Below are positions 49,344 through 56,895 of a DNA stretch of 64,000 nt, one piece after another. Source of the stretch: Basidiobolus meristosporus CBS 931.73 (Eukaryota > Basidiobolomycota > Basidiobolomycetes > Basidiobolales > Basidiobolaceae); contig MCFE01000237.1 of NCBI GenBank assembly GCA_002104905.1, positions 55,707 through 119,706 on the forward strand, read 5' to 3'. The notes below the pieces were generated by a model. The model saw nothing but the letters and a program-made list of their open reading frames with translations. It was not told the origin of the DNA and searched no databases. Both the position numbers and the translations under genes were made by a program. The stretch's first letter is position 1. Each line of letters begins with the position of its first letter.

Positions 49344-50040
49344 AAGTGCTTTTATTTTTCATCATGATAGTTTTACATGAGTTCCTAACGCACTTTGAAA
49401 GTACGCAGTAGCCATACCCCAACAGGTTTTAAGGATGTCCACTAGCTACGTCTACTTGTGTCTAGCGGGAGCCATCAATCATCAGCCGCGCAATACTGAA
49501 ATGCTTTTATTTTTCATCATGCTAGTTTTGTATGAATCCCTAACGCACTTTCATAGTGCGCGGTAACCATACCCCAACAGGTTTTAAGGATACCCACTTG
49601 CTACATTTACTTGTGTCTAGCGGGAGTCATCAATCATCAGCCGCGCGGTAATAAAGTGCTTTTATTTTTCATCATGATAGTTTTACATGAGTCCCTAACG
49701 CACTTTTATAGTGCGCGGTAACCATACCCCAACAGGTTTTAAGGATACCCACTTGCTACATTTACTTGTGTCTAGCGGGAGTTATCAATCATCAGCCGTG
49801 CGGTAATAAAGTGCTTTTATTTTTCATCATGATAGTTTTACATGAGTCCTTAATGCACTTTCATAGTGCGCGGTAACCATACCCCAACAGGTTTTAAGGA
49901 TACCCACTTGCTACGTTTACTTGTGTCTAGCGGGAGTTATCAATCATCAGCCGCGCGGTAATAAAGTGCTTTTATTTTTCATCATGATAGTTTTACATGA
50001 GTCCCTAATGCACTTTTATAGTACGCGGTAACCATACCCC
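49344..50040. repeat. Tandem satellite, about 154-bp unit, 4.5 copies
   Basis: The phrase GCTTTTATTTTTCATCATG recurs near 49348, 49504, 49658, 49812 and 49966, a period of about 154 bases. Each unit has a short palindrome (GCACTTTTATAGTGC or variants) followed by GCGGTAACCATACCCC and later a TCATCAATCATCAGCCG block. Units differ by scattered substitutions only. It has no coding capacity. It lies between the possible fusion point and the hypothetical genes. Confidence 0.85.
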
Positions 50041-50499
50041 CAGAAAGTAGTGTGGATGCTTACTTTAAACGCTCACTTGTGTATTGTATGGACTATCAAC
50101 AAACAGCCGTGTGGGAATGGAACATCATAGAAAAGCATTGCTTTGTTGTTAGCAAGTATTGATGCGCAAATAGTGGTACTATGTGAATTATTGAGTAACT
50201 ATTTACTCTAGTTGGTTCCAAGATATTCCTAGACAATATGCTCAAAATCAATATTAGCATCAATAGCTTGCTCTTTGATCACTAAACCACCGCACCCAAT
50301 ATGCGGTGGCCTTGGTTTTGTCTAGCTGTTGAGGAATGAAACCAGAGTACAGTCACAAGAGAGGCAAAAGTGAAATGTGGTGAAGTAAGTGTATATGAAA
50401 GTAATATAAATCTACAGGACAGAAGAGAACAACTAGTAGTTAAACAGCACTCACTGACACTCTACCAAGTAGAGCACCAACACAGACAATAAACAAGTC
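50041..50499. other. Spacer after the satellite
   Basis: AT-rich; the first 80 bases look like a diverged continuation of the satellite (ACCATACCCCCAG, TCAACAAACAGCCGTG). No gene recognised. Confidence 0.35.
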
Positions 50500-50835
50500 A
50501 TGAGGGGAAAGCTTAAGGACCGCTACTTGGGGATCAAGACCAAAAGAGGAAGCTGCCTCTACCATAGCAGTCCTTGCGCTCCAAAGGAAGACCAAGAGTC
50601 TATTATAGACAAAGATTGCGGCAAGAAGAGCAGTACAATTACCAGTTCTGGTAGTGGTACCTTTGGAAGTCCCAAATACCTGGAGAAAACTTGGAAAAAA
50701 TTGGCAGATGACTCAGTTGTCCTGAGGAGAAAACAAACCAATGCAATTGAGCAGTTCCAAAACAAACTTCAGCTTAGTCTTCTTTGCCTCACTATAAAGT
50801 ACTCCAAGTGGCTTATTTGGATTATAAGCGCATGA
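50500..50835 (+). CDS. Hypothetical short protein, doubtful
   Basis: An ATG-initiated frame of 111 codons, lysine-rich with a Ser/Gly stretch (STITSSGSGTFGSPKY). I do not recognise it, and no splice link extends it. It could be part of a decayed gene or a non-autonomous transposon. Confidence 0.2.
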   Translation: MRGKLKDRYLGIKTKRGSCLYHSSPCAPKEDQESIIDKDCGKKSSTITSSGSGTFGSPKYLEKTWKKLADDSVVLRRKQTNAIEQFQNKLQLSLLCLTIKYSKWLIWIISA

Positions 50836-51192
50836 AGGAGAATCAGGCAGAGACTGATAAATTAAGTGATAGTCAATTGCATCACTTCTTAGATCAGGTA
50901 GAGAAACAGTCGCACAGCCAAGAGATGGAACAAGAATTGACGATTACAGAAACCAGATAATTTTGCCAATGTAGTTTTGCATTTTAATAAAATAAAAGGG
51001 TGTTAATAAGAACAGAATAAAGTTAACTTATGTGTACATCAAATGATTCAAATACTGGCTAGATGGATGTTACGTAGGAGCAAGAAGCTCAGTAACCTCA
51101 AAGGAAAGATATGATGAATGGGCCACCAACATCATCCAAATGAGTATAAAAGTGGAGAAAGGAGACATAATCCTTCATAAAAAACAAGAAGC

Positions 51193-51966
51193 ATGGAAGC
51201 AGGCAGTAGCTGGGTAGATGCCAGGAGTGAAGGTAGAGTACAAAGACAGCAAGGAAGGGGACAAGGACGCGGAACTGGGCACGGAAGAGGAAGAGGGCAA
51301 GGAAGTGGCCAAATCCAAGAGGAGCGTGAAGGAGGTGTTGCAGCAAACGTGGATGATGCTGAGCAAGTTGCTGTAGTCACTACCAGGCGGCTGGTCAACC
51401 AAGTTTCCTAAGCATTGTCAGAGGTTTGACAAGAGCTTCCAGAATATAGGACAACATCGCACCATGAGATATTTCAACGTATGTGCCAGGAGATTAAACA
51501 GAGGAGGGGTGATATTGTAAAGCTAAATTGGGATATTGCTGGACTTCAAGCCCAGATTGATTTCAGTTTCCACCATTCTACTGAGGCATTAGTGGCACAA
51601 ATGGTGGAAAAGTTTGCCCGCATCAGGGCAAGCAATGAGCAGGGTGCATCTTCCGACCCAGGTGTACTTGCAAGCGACAGTATTGGAGGGGATACTACTT
51701 CCTCCCTCAAACCTACCACAAGCCAAGAGACAAGAGCAGAATCCTCCACAACAATGAGAATGGCCCCCACGCAGGTTGATATGGAAGTGTGCAAAGAAGA
51801 CGTGGAGAAGCAGAGTGGGGATACTATAGGCCAACCACAAACTGTAATGGAGGCGGAGAGACCAAGTCATATTGTCATCTTAAAAATACCACAGGTTGAT
51901 TCATTGCTATCACTTCCCCCATCATCACTATCTGTGCCCTCATCACCACCGCCATCCTCTGGCTAA
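51193..51966 (+). pseudogene. Hypothetical Gly/Arg/Gln-rich protein interrupted by two in-frame stops
   Basis: One frame runs from ATG at 51193 through an RGQGRGTGHGRGRGQGSG stretch to VNQVS. It meets TAA and then TGA within 30 bases (51409-51440). It continues in the same frame as QELPEYRTTSHHEIFQRM, a coiled-coil-like QRRGDIVKLNWDIAGLQAQI and a Ser/Pro-rich tail to 51966. The unchanged frame on both sides of the stops suggests a once single gene. No GT-AG intron of normal size removes both stops. The family is unknown; RGG-type stretches suggest RNA binding or a transposon gag, but this is a guess. Confidence 0.4.
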
Positions 51967-52157
51967 CTTGAGTAAATAAAGAATTTCCACCATCCCAAAT
52001 CAATGAATTGACAAGTAATAAGTTGAACTGATAAGATTGACAATTTACAGACTAATATATGTAAAGTATGTAGTACTTAAGAGCTTTCAAGTTGTGGTGT
52101 ATTATCAAGTATTCACCGTCACATAAATCACGCAGCAGTTGTTGTATCCCTATCCCA

Positions 52158-52511
52158 ATGGCATTAGAAGCCAGCAGTTACAAGGAGCATCGGAAAAATT
52201 TTGGCGTTTACCTGGCAACAGTGGCAGGTGTAACAAAACACAGCTATTGCTTGATGACCATTACCCCGTCTATGAGATACTTGCTATTATATGGAGGGTA
52301 TTCTGCTGAGCACTTTCAAGACAGCAAAATATCCCCACCTTATGATGAGCGTATAGCTGAAGAAACATCCGGCCGTGGAATACTCTATGAGCCCAGCTCA
52401 AAGGTTCAAATGATTCACCTTGCAGATCTACACAGTGATGAAGACATCACAGTGACAGTTCTCCCGACTCCAGACAACATATCTGTTGTAAAAATTCGTA
52501 TTTCCACCTAA
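52158..52511 (+). CDS. Hypothetical protein, 117 aa
   Basis: An ATG frame starting MALEASSYKEHRKNFGVYLA and ending SVVKIRIST, with a mixed, protein-like composition and alternating hydrophobic residues near the end (ITVTVLPTPDNISVVKIRI). No known domain. It may be a lineage-specific subtelomeric gene; coding status is uncertain. Confidence 0.3.
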   Translation: MALEASSYKEHRKNFGVYLATVAGVTKHSYCLMTITPSMRYLLLYGGYSAEHFQDSKISPPYDERIAEETSGRGILYEPSSKVQMIHLADLHSDEDITVTVLPTPDNISVVKIRIST

Positions 52512-52549
52512 ATATTCACCTGACTTAGTCACTTAGATCATTACCTTCA

Positions 52550-53416
52550 AATCCTAGAAAATACTGACCAAATTCCTTGTCGGGATTTACTTAGAATATT
52601 TTCACCAAAATACCAGGTACCCAGAACATGAAAATTCTCAAAGTTGTCCAAACAGCCCCAAACTTTGCACACATGTTCTTGGGACCTTCCTTAACCTATT
52701 CTACGTGTTTGTAATGCCAAGACCAGGTAAAAGTATAAATACTACTTTTACATTCAATAAATCATTAAGTGAAAACCACATAATCTACTTGTTCTCCCAA
52801 TCACTTCCAATATCTCCAAGACTCTTACAACAGGTTATGAGCCCCAAGCTGTCACTCTCTGCAATGTCTACTACTGCTATTACTGGAACTTTTCCCTCTG
52901 CTGAAAAGTTGGATGGATCTAACTACCAAGTGTGGAAGGTGAAGATGAAGATGCTGCTACAAGAAAGAGGCCTTTGGGATATTGTCATGGGAGAAGAATG
53001 CCCTCCTAAAAACGTGGGAGAGGAAGCCTTGAAGTACCAGAAGAAAGAACAAAGTGCCTTTAACTGCATTTGCCTTAATGTCAAGGACAAATTGCTAATT
53101 CAATGCTCAAGAGCAAAAACGGCAAAGAATGCCTGGAAGGCATTAGAAGACACCTACCAGTCATGTTCAGCTGCCAAGAAAATGTATCTGAGAAGAAAAT
53201 TCTTTACTACAAAGATGCTGCCAGGAGAAGAAATGAAAAATCTAATTAATAGAATTACCCTGCTGGTAGATGGGATGGAATCTGTGGGCGTACCAACTAC
53301 TGATGAGGATGTGATAGTTACCATCCTGAATAGCCTGACAGACGAGTTTCAGGGCCTTGTATCAGCCTTAGAGTCCAGAACTCAAGATTTGACCTTAAAT
53401 AATGTGTACAGAAGGG
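52550..53416 (+). mobile_element. Ty1/copia-type LTR retrotransposon, 5' part only, cut off inside gag
   Basis: Gag starts at 52864 (MSTTAITGTFPSAEKLDGSNYQVW) and has the copia gag (UBN2/DUF4219) pattern: LDGSNYQVWKVKMKMLL, LWDIVMG, AWKALEDTYQ, LINRITLLVDGM and LTDEFQGLVSALE. Just before it, GGTTATGAGCCCC (52834 on) resembles the copia primer-binding site, which in Drosophila copia is complementary to an internal part of initiator tRNA-Met. The preceding 280 bases, with TATAAATA near 52735, should be the 5' LTR; its left end is not certain. After VYRR the coding sequence turns directly into GGGTTAGGG and SINE. The pol region and 3' LTR are missing. The left limit is approximate. Confidence 0.75.
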
Positions 53417-53422
53417 TTAGGG
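53417..53422 (+). repeat. Interstitial telomere unit healing the copia break
   Basis: GGGTTAGGG follows the copia gag reading frame without any target-site feature. The next element starts directly after it. This is the signature of a broken end capped by telomere addition. Confidence 0.65.
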
Positions 53423-53501
53423 GGAGGAAAGTCACCAAGTGGTGAAATCTTTATTTACTTATGACAAGTATTTAAAGAAGCCAAGTTAATCTGAAGTAAT
53501 T

Positions 53502-53620
53502 CCTAGAAAGCTAGGTCTGAGAGATATCTTCCTGGTAAGCCAGGTCTGAGAGTTGAGAAGCTGAGTGGTACTATATTTCCTAGTTAGCTAGGTCTGAGAG
53601 AGGTTTCCTGGAAAGCCAGG
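53502..53620 (-). repeat. Four tandem covarying hairpins in the SINE body
   Basis: Plus-strand stems: CCTAG-AAAG-CTAGG, CCTGG-TAAG-CCAGG, CCTAG-TTAG-CTAGG and CCTGG-AAAG-CCAGG, each followed by (T/C)CTGAGA. The fourth stem base alternates A and G and its partner alternates T and C, so pairing is kept by double changes. All three SINE copies have the same set. Confidence 0.8.
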
Positions 53621-53878
53621 CCTGAGAAGTGAGAATCTGAGTATATCTGAGGTGAGTTGTACTGATTTGCGGTAGCTTGTTTGTGGCCAGAATGGCCAGT
53701 AGACTGGGGGAACTGAGGGGTATTTCTGGGCGATCACTGGCCAAATTTACTAGGCAAATTTGACCAATTAGCATTTCAAGGATTTCAGCCAATCAGAGCC
53801 TTTACTTTGCCCGATGGTTGATCAAGCCATCTCCCAATGAGCACACATCAATTTATTGATCAAATTTTGTTGGATCCA

Positions 53879-53933
53879 GGATTTGAACCCACAACCATGG
53901 GTATGGAAGGGTTAGGGATAACCACAAGGCTAA
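53879..53933 (-). promoter_or_regulatory. Internal RNA polymerase III promoter (A and B boxes) of SINE copy 1
   Basis: B box GGTTCAAATCC at 53879-53889 matches the GGTTCRANTCC consensus exactly. The A box TTAGCCTTGTGGTTA at 53919-53933 is a looser match. The same pair occurs in copy 2 (57890-57944) and copy 3 (62719-62773). Confidence 0.75.
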
Positions 53934-53949
53934 GTGTTCTTGGTTAGGG

Positions 53950-54908
53950 GGATGATCATCACCAAAGGGTGAAATCTTTATTTAAATAATCAATAAAGAA
54001 GCCAAGTTTGAATATGAATATCTGAGATGCAGGAAGCCTACAAGATAAACTTGGACTTTGCTGTATCCCAAATATCCTCAATATCAAAGTCTAGAGGAGA
54101 GTGTAGCAAGACTGCTTGTTCACTGTAGTATTTCTTGAGGAAGTTTGTGACTTGAAGGGAAGGAGAGTTTTTCAACAAGCTGGTAAATCTTTTGAGAAGT
54201 TCTTTTTCCAGAGAGAATGGCACAAAGAGTGGAATGTCCAAGTGATGTCTGAATATATGCTCTGAGAGCTCCCAATCCAGCATATTTTTGACTTCTTCTG
54301 TAAAATCTTCACCAATATCTTTGTCAAGAATAACTTCCAAGAGATCCCTGGCAATGTACTGAATGTTAATAATCTTAGGCATATGAATACCTAGGTCCTT
54401 GAGGTAGTTTCTTTGTTCTGATATTGGGAGATATCCTGCATTTCTGAAATAGCAAACAGCCCAGTTGGCAGTAGGAGGAGTATCAGGGCTGACAGGGAAT
54501 CTTCTTCTGGCTTTAGAGTGCACCGGCTTAGGAGACTGTCTTGATGGAAGGGCAGCTGGTTTTGGATGAGCTTGAAGTGCTTGAGAGTAGGTCTGAGTAC
54601 AAGTAGTAGAAGTTCCTGGTTGCTGAGAATTTTCAGATTGACTGGATGAAGAGCTAATTGAGGGGTTGCAAGGTAAGGAAGAAGCTGAAAGAGAAGTGGA
54701 GAGGGCTGGGTGAAGTTCAGAAAGAGTTTTGAAAAGAATTTGGATCTGATATTTCAACATTGAGTTTTCAGCTTCAAGAAGAGAAACTCTTTGTTCAAGG
54801 TAAGAAGTCTGTAAAGAGTGAAAGTTGGGTAAAGACATGGAAGTAATAAATAAGAAGAATGGAGTAGTTGGGGTGGGAGGGTGGGAAAATAGGTAAGAAG
54901 AAAAGAGA
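53950..54908 (-). mobile_element. Family C (ORF1-only) retroelement, copy 1, intact ORF
   Basis: A single TTAGGG precedes the 3' tail GGATGATCATCACC. ORF1 occupies 54038-54838 on the minus strand. The element continues past the start codon through a purine-rich 5' leader and ends AGAAGAAAAGAGAG at 54908, where the next family C copy starts with no TTAGGG unit between them. No reverse transcriptase frame exists, so it must move in trans. Confidence 0.85.
54038..54838 (-). CDS. ORF1 (gag-like) protein of family C element, copy 1
   Basis: 266 residues. The N-terminus is a leucine-zipper-like coiled coil (YLEQRVSLLEAENSMLKYQI). Then comes a Ser/Gln/Pro-rich linker with a basic patch (KARRRFPVSPDTPP), and a compact C-terminal domain from about residue 122 (NWAVCYFRNAGYLPISEQRN, YLKDLGIHMPKIINIQYI, LLEVILDKDI, TSLLKNSPSLQVTNFLKKYY). 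This layout resembles LINE ORF1 proteins with coiled-coil trimerisation and an RRM/CTD-like RNA-binding part; no CCHC zinc knuckle is present. It is homologous to family B ORF1 and more distantly to family A ORF1. The RNA-binding role is inferred. Confidence 0.8.
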   Translation of the reverse strand: MSLPNFHSLQTSYLEQRVSLLEAENSMLKYQIQILFKTLSELHPALSTSLSASSLPCNPSISSSSSQSENSQQPGTSTTCTQTYSQALQAHPKPAALPSRQSPKPVHSKARRRFPVSPDTPPTANWAVCYFRNAGYLPISEQRNYLKDLGIHMPKIINIQYIARDLLEVILDKDIGEDFTEEVKNMLDWELSEHIFRHHLDIPLFVPFSLEKELLKRFTSLLKNSPSLQVTNFLKKYYSEQAVLLHSPLDFDIEDIWDTAKSKFIL

Positions 54909-55979
54909 GGGGGATGATAATCACCACAGGGTGAAATCTTTATTTAAATTGTAAATAAAGAAGCCAAGTTTGAATATGAATATCTGAGATAAAGTAAGCC
55001 TACAAGATAAACTTGGACTTTGCTGTATCCCAGATATCCTCAATATCAAAGTTTAGAGGAGAATGTAGGAAAACTGCTTGTTCACTGTAGTATTTCTTGA
55101 GGAAGTTTGTGACTTGAAGGGAAGGAGAGTTTTTCAACAAGCTGGTAAACCTTTTGAGGAGTTCTTTTTCCAGAGAGAATGGTACAAAGAGTGCAATGTC
55201 TAAATGATGTCTGAATATATGCTCTGAGAGCTCCCAATCCAGCATATTTTTGACTTCCTCTGTAAAATCTTCCACAATATCTTTGTCAAGAATGACTTCC
55301 AAGAGATCCCTGGCAATGTACTGAATGTTAATAATCTTGGGCATATGAATACCTAGGTCCTTGAGGTAGTTTCTTTGTTCTGAAATTGGAAGATAGCCAG
55401 CATTTCTGAAATAGCAAACAGCCCAATTGGCAGTGGGAGGAGTATCAGGGCTGACAGGAAATCTTCTTCTGGCTTTAGGGTGCACTGGCTTAGGTGGCTG
55501 TCTTATTGGGAGAACAGTGGACTTTGGATGAGCTTGAAGTGCTTGGGAGTATGTCTGAGTAAGAATGGCAGGAGTTGCTGGTTGCTGACAGTGTTCAGGT
55601 TGACTGGAAGAAGTGCTGGTTGAGGGGTTGCAAGGTAAGGAAGTAGCTGAAAGAGAAGTAGAGAGTGCTGGGTGAAGTTCAGAGAGAGTTTTGAAGAGAA
55701 CCTGGATCTGAGATTTCAACATTGAGTTTTCAGCTTCAAGAAGAGAAACTCTTTGTTCAAGGTAAGAAGTCTGTAAAGAGTGAAAGTTGGGTAAAGACAT
55801 GGAAGAAGTAGATAATAAGAAGAAAAGAGTAGTTGGGGTGGGAGGGTGGGAAAATAGTTAAGAAGAAAAGAGAGGAAAGATCTGAAATTGAAAATCTCAG
55901 AATTTATAGATGGATGGACAAGGGTAAAGGATAGATTAATCCAGGGTTAGGGAAAAATAGTTAAGAAGAAAAGAGAGGG
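54909..55979 (-). mobile_element. Family C (ORF1-only) retroelement, copy 2, with repeated 5' leader
   Basis: The 3' tail (GGATGATAATCACCACAGGG) is joined straight to the 5' end of copy 1. ORF1 lies at 55000-55800. The 5' region contains two AATAGTTAAGAAGAAAAGAGAG blocks (ends near 55873 and 55977), about 100 bases apart, with CAGGGTTAGGG between them. The leader is therefore built of repeated monomers as in family B. It is followed by four TTAGGG units. Confidence 0.85.
55000..55800 (-). CDS. ORF1 (gag-like) protein of family C element, copy 2
   Basis: 266 residues, nearly identical to copy 1 except in the Ser/Gln/Pro-rich linker (for example PEHCQQPATPAILTQ in place of the copy 1 wording). 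Both the coiled coil and the C-terminal NWAVCYFRNAGYLPISE domain are preserved. Variation concentrated in the linker while the domains stay constant hints at selection on the protein. Confidence 0.8.
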   Translation of the reverse strand: MSLPNFHSLQTSYLEQRVSLLEAENSMLKSQIQVLFKTLSELHPALSTSLSATSLPCNPSTSTSSSQPEHCQQPATPAILTQTYSQALQAHPKSTVLPIRQPPKPVHPKARRRFPVSPDTPPTANWAVCYFRNAGYLPISEQRNYLKDLGIHMPKIINIQYIARDLLEVILDKDIVEDFTEEVKNMLDWELSEHIFRHHLDIALFVPFSLEKELLKRFTSLLKNSPSLQVTNFLKKYYSEQAVFLHSPLNFDIEDIWDTAKSKFIL

Positions 55980-56003
55980 TTAGGGTTAGGGTTAGGGTTA
56001 GGG
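55980..56003 (+). repeat. Interstitial telomere tract, four TTAGGG units
   Basis: Four perfect TTAGGG units between the 5' end of family C copy 2 and the 3' tail of family B copy 2. It is an old chromosome terminus buried by a later element. Confidence 0.9.
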
Positions 56004-56126
56004 GAGGGAAAGTCACCAAGGTAGGTGAAATCTTTATTTGAATGCAGACAAGTCTAACTACAAATAAAGAAGCCAGCTGGGAATAGAAGATTCCCAAAGT
56101 AAACACTAAGTTGAATATGAATAAAT

Positions 56127-56855
56127 CTAAGCTAAAGTTAAGGCAGTATCCCAGAGTACACTGGAGTTCAGGTTCATGGGGGAGTGAAGTAGATAAGCTT
56201 GAGATATATAATAATCTTTGAGGAAGTGGGTAACAGCAGGTGAAGGGGAGTTTTTGATAAGTGAAGTGAATCTTGAGAGCAGAGATTCCTCTAATGAGAA
56301 GGACTTGTAAACTGGAGAATCAGGAAACTCTTTAAAGGCATGGTCAGTAGGTTCCCAGTAAAACTGGTCAGAGACATTTTGAGAGAACTCTTTAGCAATA
56401 CTTTTGTCAAGTACTACCTCCAGAGTGTGATTGTTGATAAATCTCATGTTAACAATCTTGGATAAATTGTAACCTTGTTGCTTGAGATACATCCTATGCT
56501 CAGATATAGGAATGAACTCCACATTGGCAAAGTAGCAGACAGCCCAGTCAGTAGCAGGAGGCAAATCAGAAGTGGCAGGAAACTTTCTTTTAGTCTTGGG
56601 AGGAGCAGCAGGATGTCTTGAGGAAGCAGGAAAAGGCTTTTTGACAGCTTCAGAGTAGGAAGAGTGAGCAGGAGCAGATGATTCTTGGGGAGTCTTGTTG
56701 ACAGGAAGAGTTGGCACAGGGACAATAGATTCTTGCAGATCAGAGAAGGCAGAAAACAGCTTTTGAACTTGTTTCTTGAGTAAAGCATTTTCAGCTTCAA
56801 CAAGTGCAAGCCTTTCCTCAAGGAAGGAAATCTGAAGGGAATGGAGTGAAGGCAT
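56127..56855 (-). CDS. ORF1 (gag-like) protein of family B element, copy 2
   Basis: 242 residues from the first ATG (MPSLHSLQISFLEERLALVE); the open frame extends further upstream without an ATG. An N-terminal coiled coil (LEERLALVEAENALLKKQVQ) and a Pro/Ser-rich linker are followed by a basic patch (PPKTKRKFPATSDLPPATDW). The C-terminal domain reads AVCYFANVEFIPISEHRMYL, IVNMRFINNHTLEVVLDKSI, FSLEESLLSRFTSLI and VTHFLKDYYISQAYLLHSP. It aligns along its length with family C ORF1 and weakly with family A ORF1. No zinc knuckle. Confidence 0.8.
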   Translation of the reverse strand: MPSLHSLQISFLEERLALVEAENALLKKQVQKLFSAFSDLQESIVPVPTLPVNKTPQESSAPAHSSYSEAVKKPFPASSRHPAAPPKTKRKFPATSDLPPATDWAVCYFANVEFIPISEHRMYLKQQGYNLSKIVNMRFINNHTLEVVLDKSIAKEFSQNVSDQFYWEPTDHAFKEFPDSPVYKSFSLEESLLSRFTSLIKNSPSPAVTHFLKDYYISQAYLLHSPMNLNSSVLWDTALTLA

Positions 56856-56895
56856 AAGAAATAAGAAGAAGAGGGTAAGATGGGGTGGGTGGGTG

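Larger units (their letters stand above)
53423..53943 (-). mobile_element. Family D tRNA-derived SINE, copy 1
   Basis: About 520 bases with no coding capacity. Read on the minus strand, it begins with a 73-base tRNA-like head (53871-53943) containing an A box (TTAGCCTTGTGGTTA) and a perfect B box (GGTTCAAATCC) 30 bases apart. A unique body follows, with four tandem hairpins (53502-53620). It ends with the tail shared with the LINE: AAAGAAGCC block reversed, AAATAAAGATTTCACC and the terminal hairpin, then CCCTAA. Copies 2 and 3 match it nearly base for base, so spread is recent. The shared tail implies mobilisation by the family A LINE. Confidence 0.85.

Noticed and set aside
49344-50040. CRISPR-like array
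   Set aside because: The repeats are contiguous 154-bp units with no unique spacers; this is a eukaryotic satellite.
51098-51411. Three overlapping minus-strand frames rich in Leu/Pro/Ser
   Set aside because: They are shadows of the Gly/Arg/Gln-rich plus-strand frame; low-complexity sequence keeps all antisense frames open.
53871-53943. A genuine tRNA gene
   Set aside because: A and B boxes are present, but the acceptor stem does not pair, no clear anticodon arm forms, and the same head occurs at the start of three repeated elements. It is the head of a SINE.
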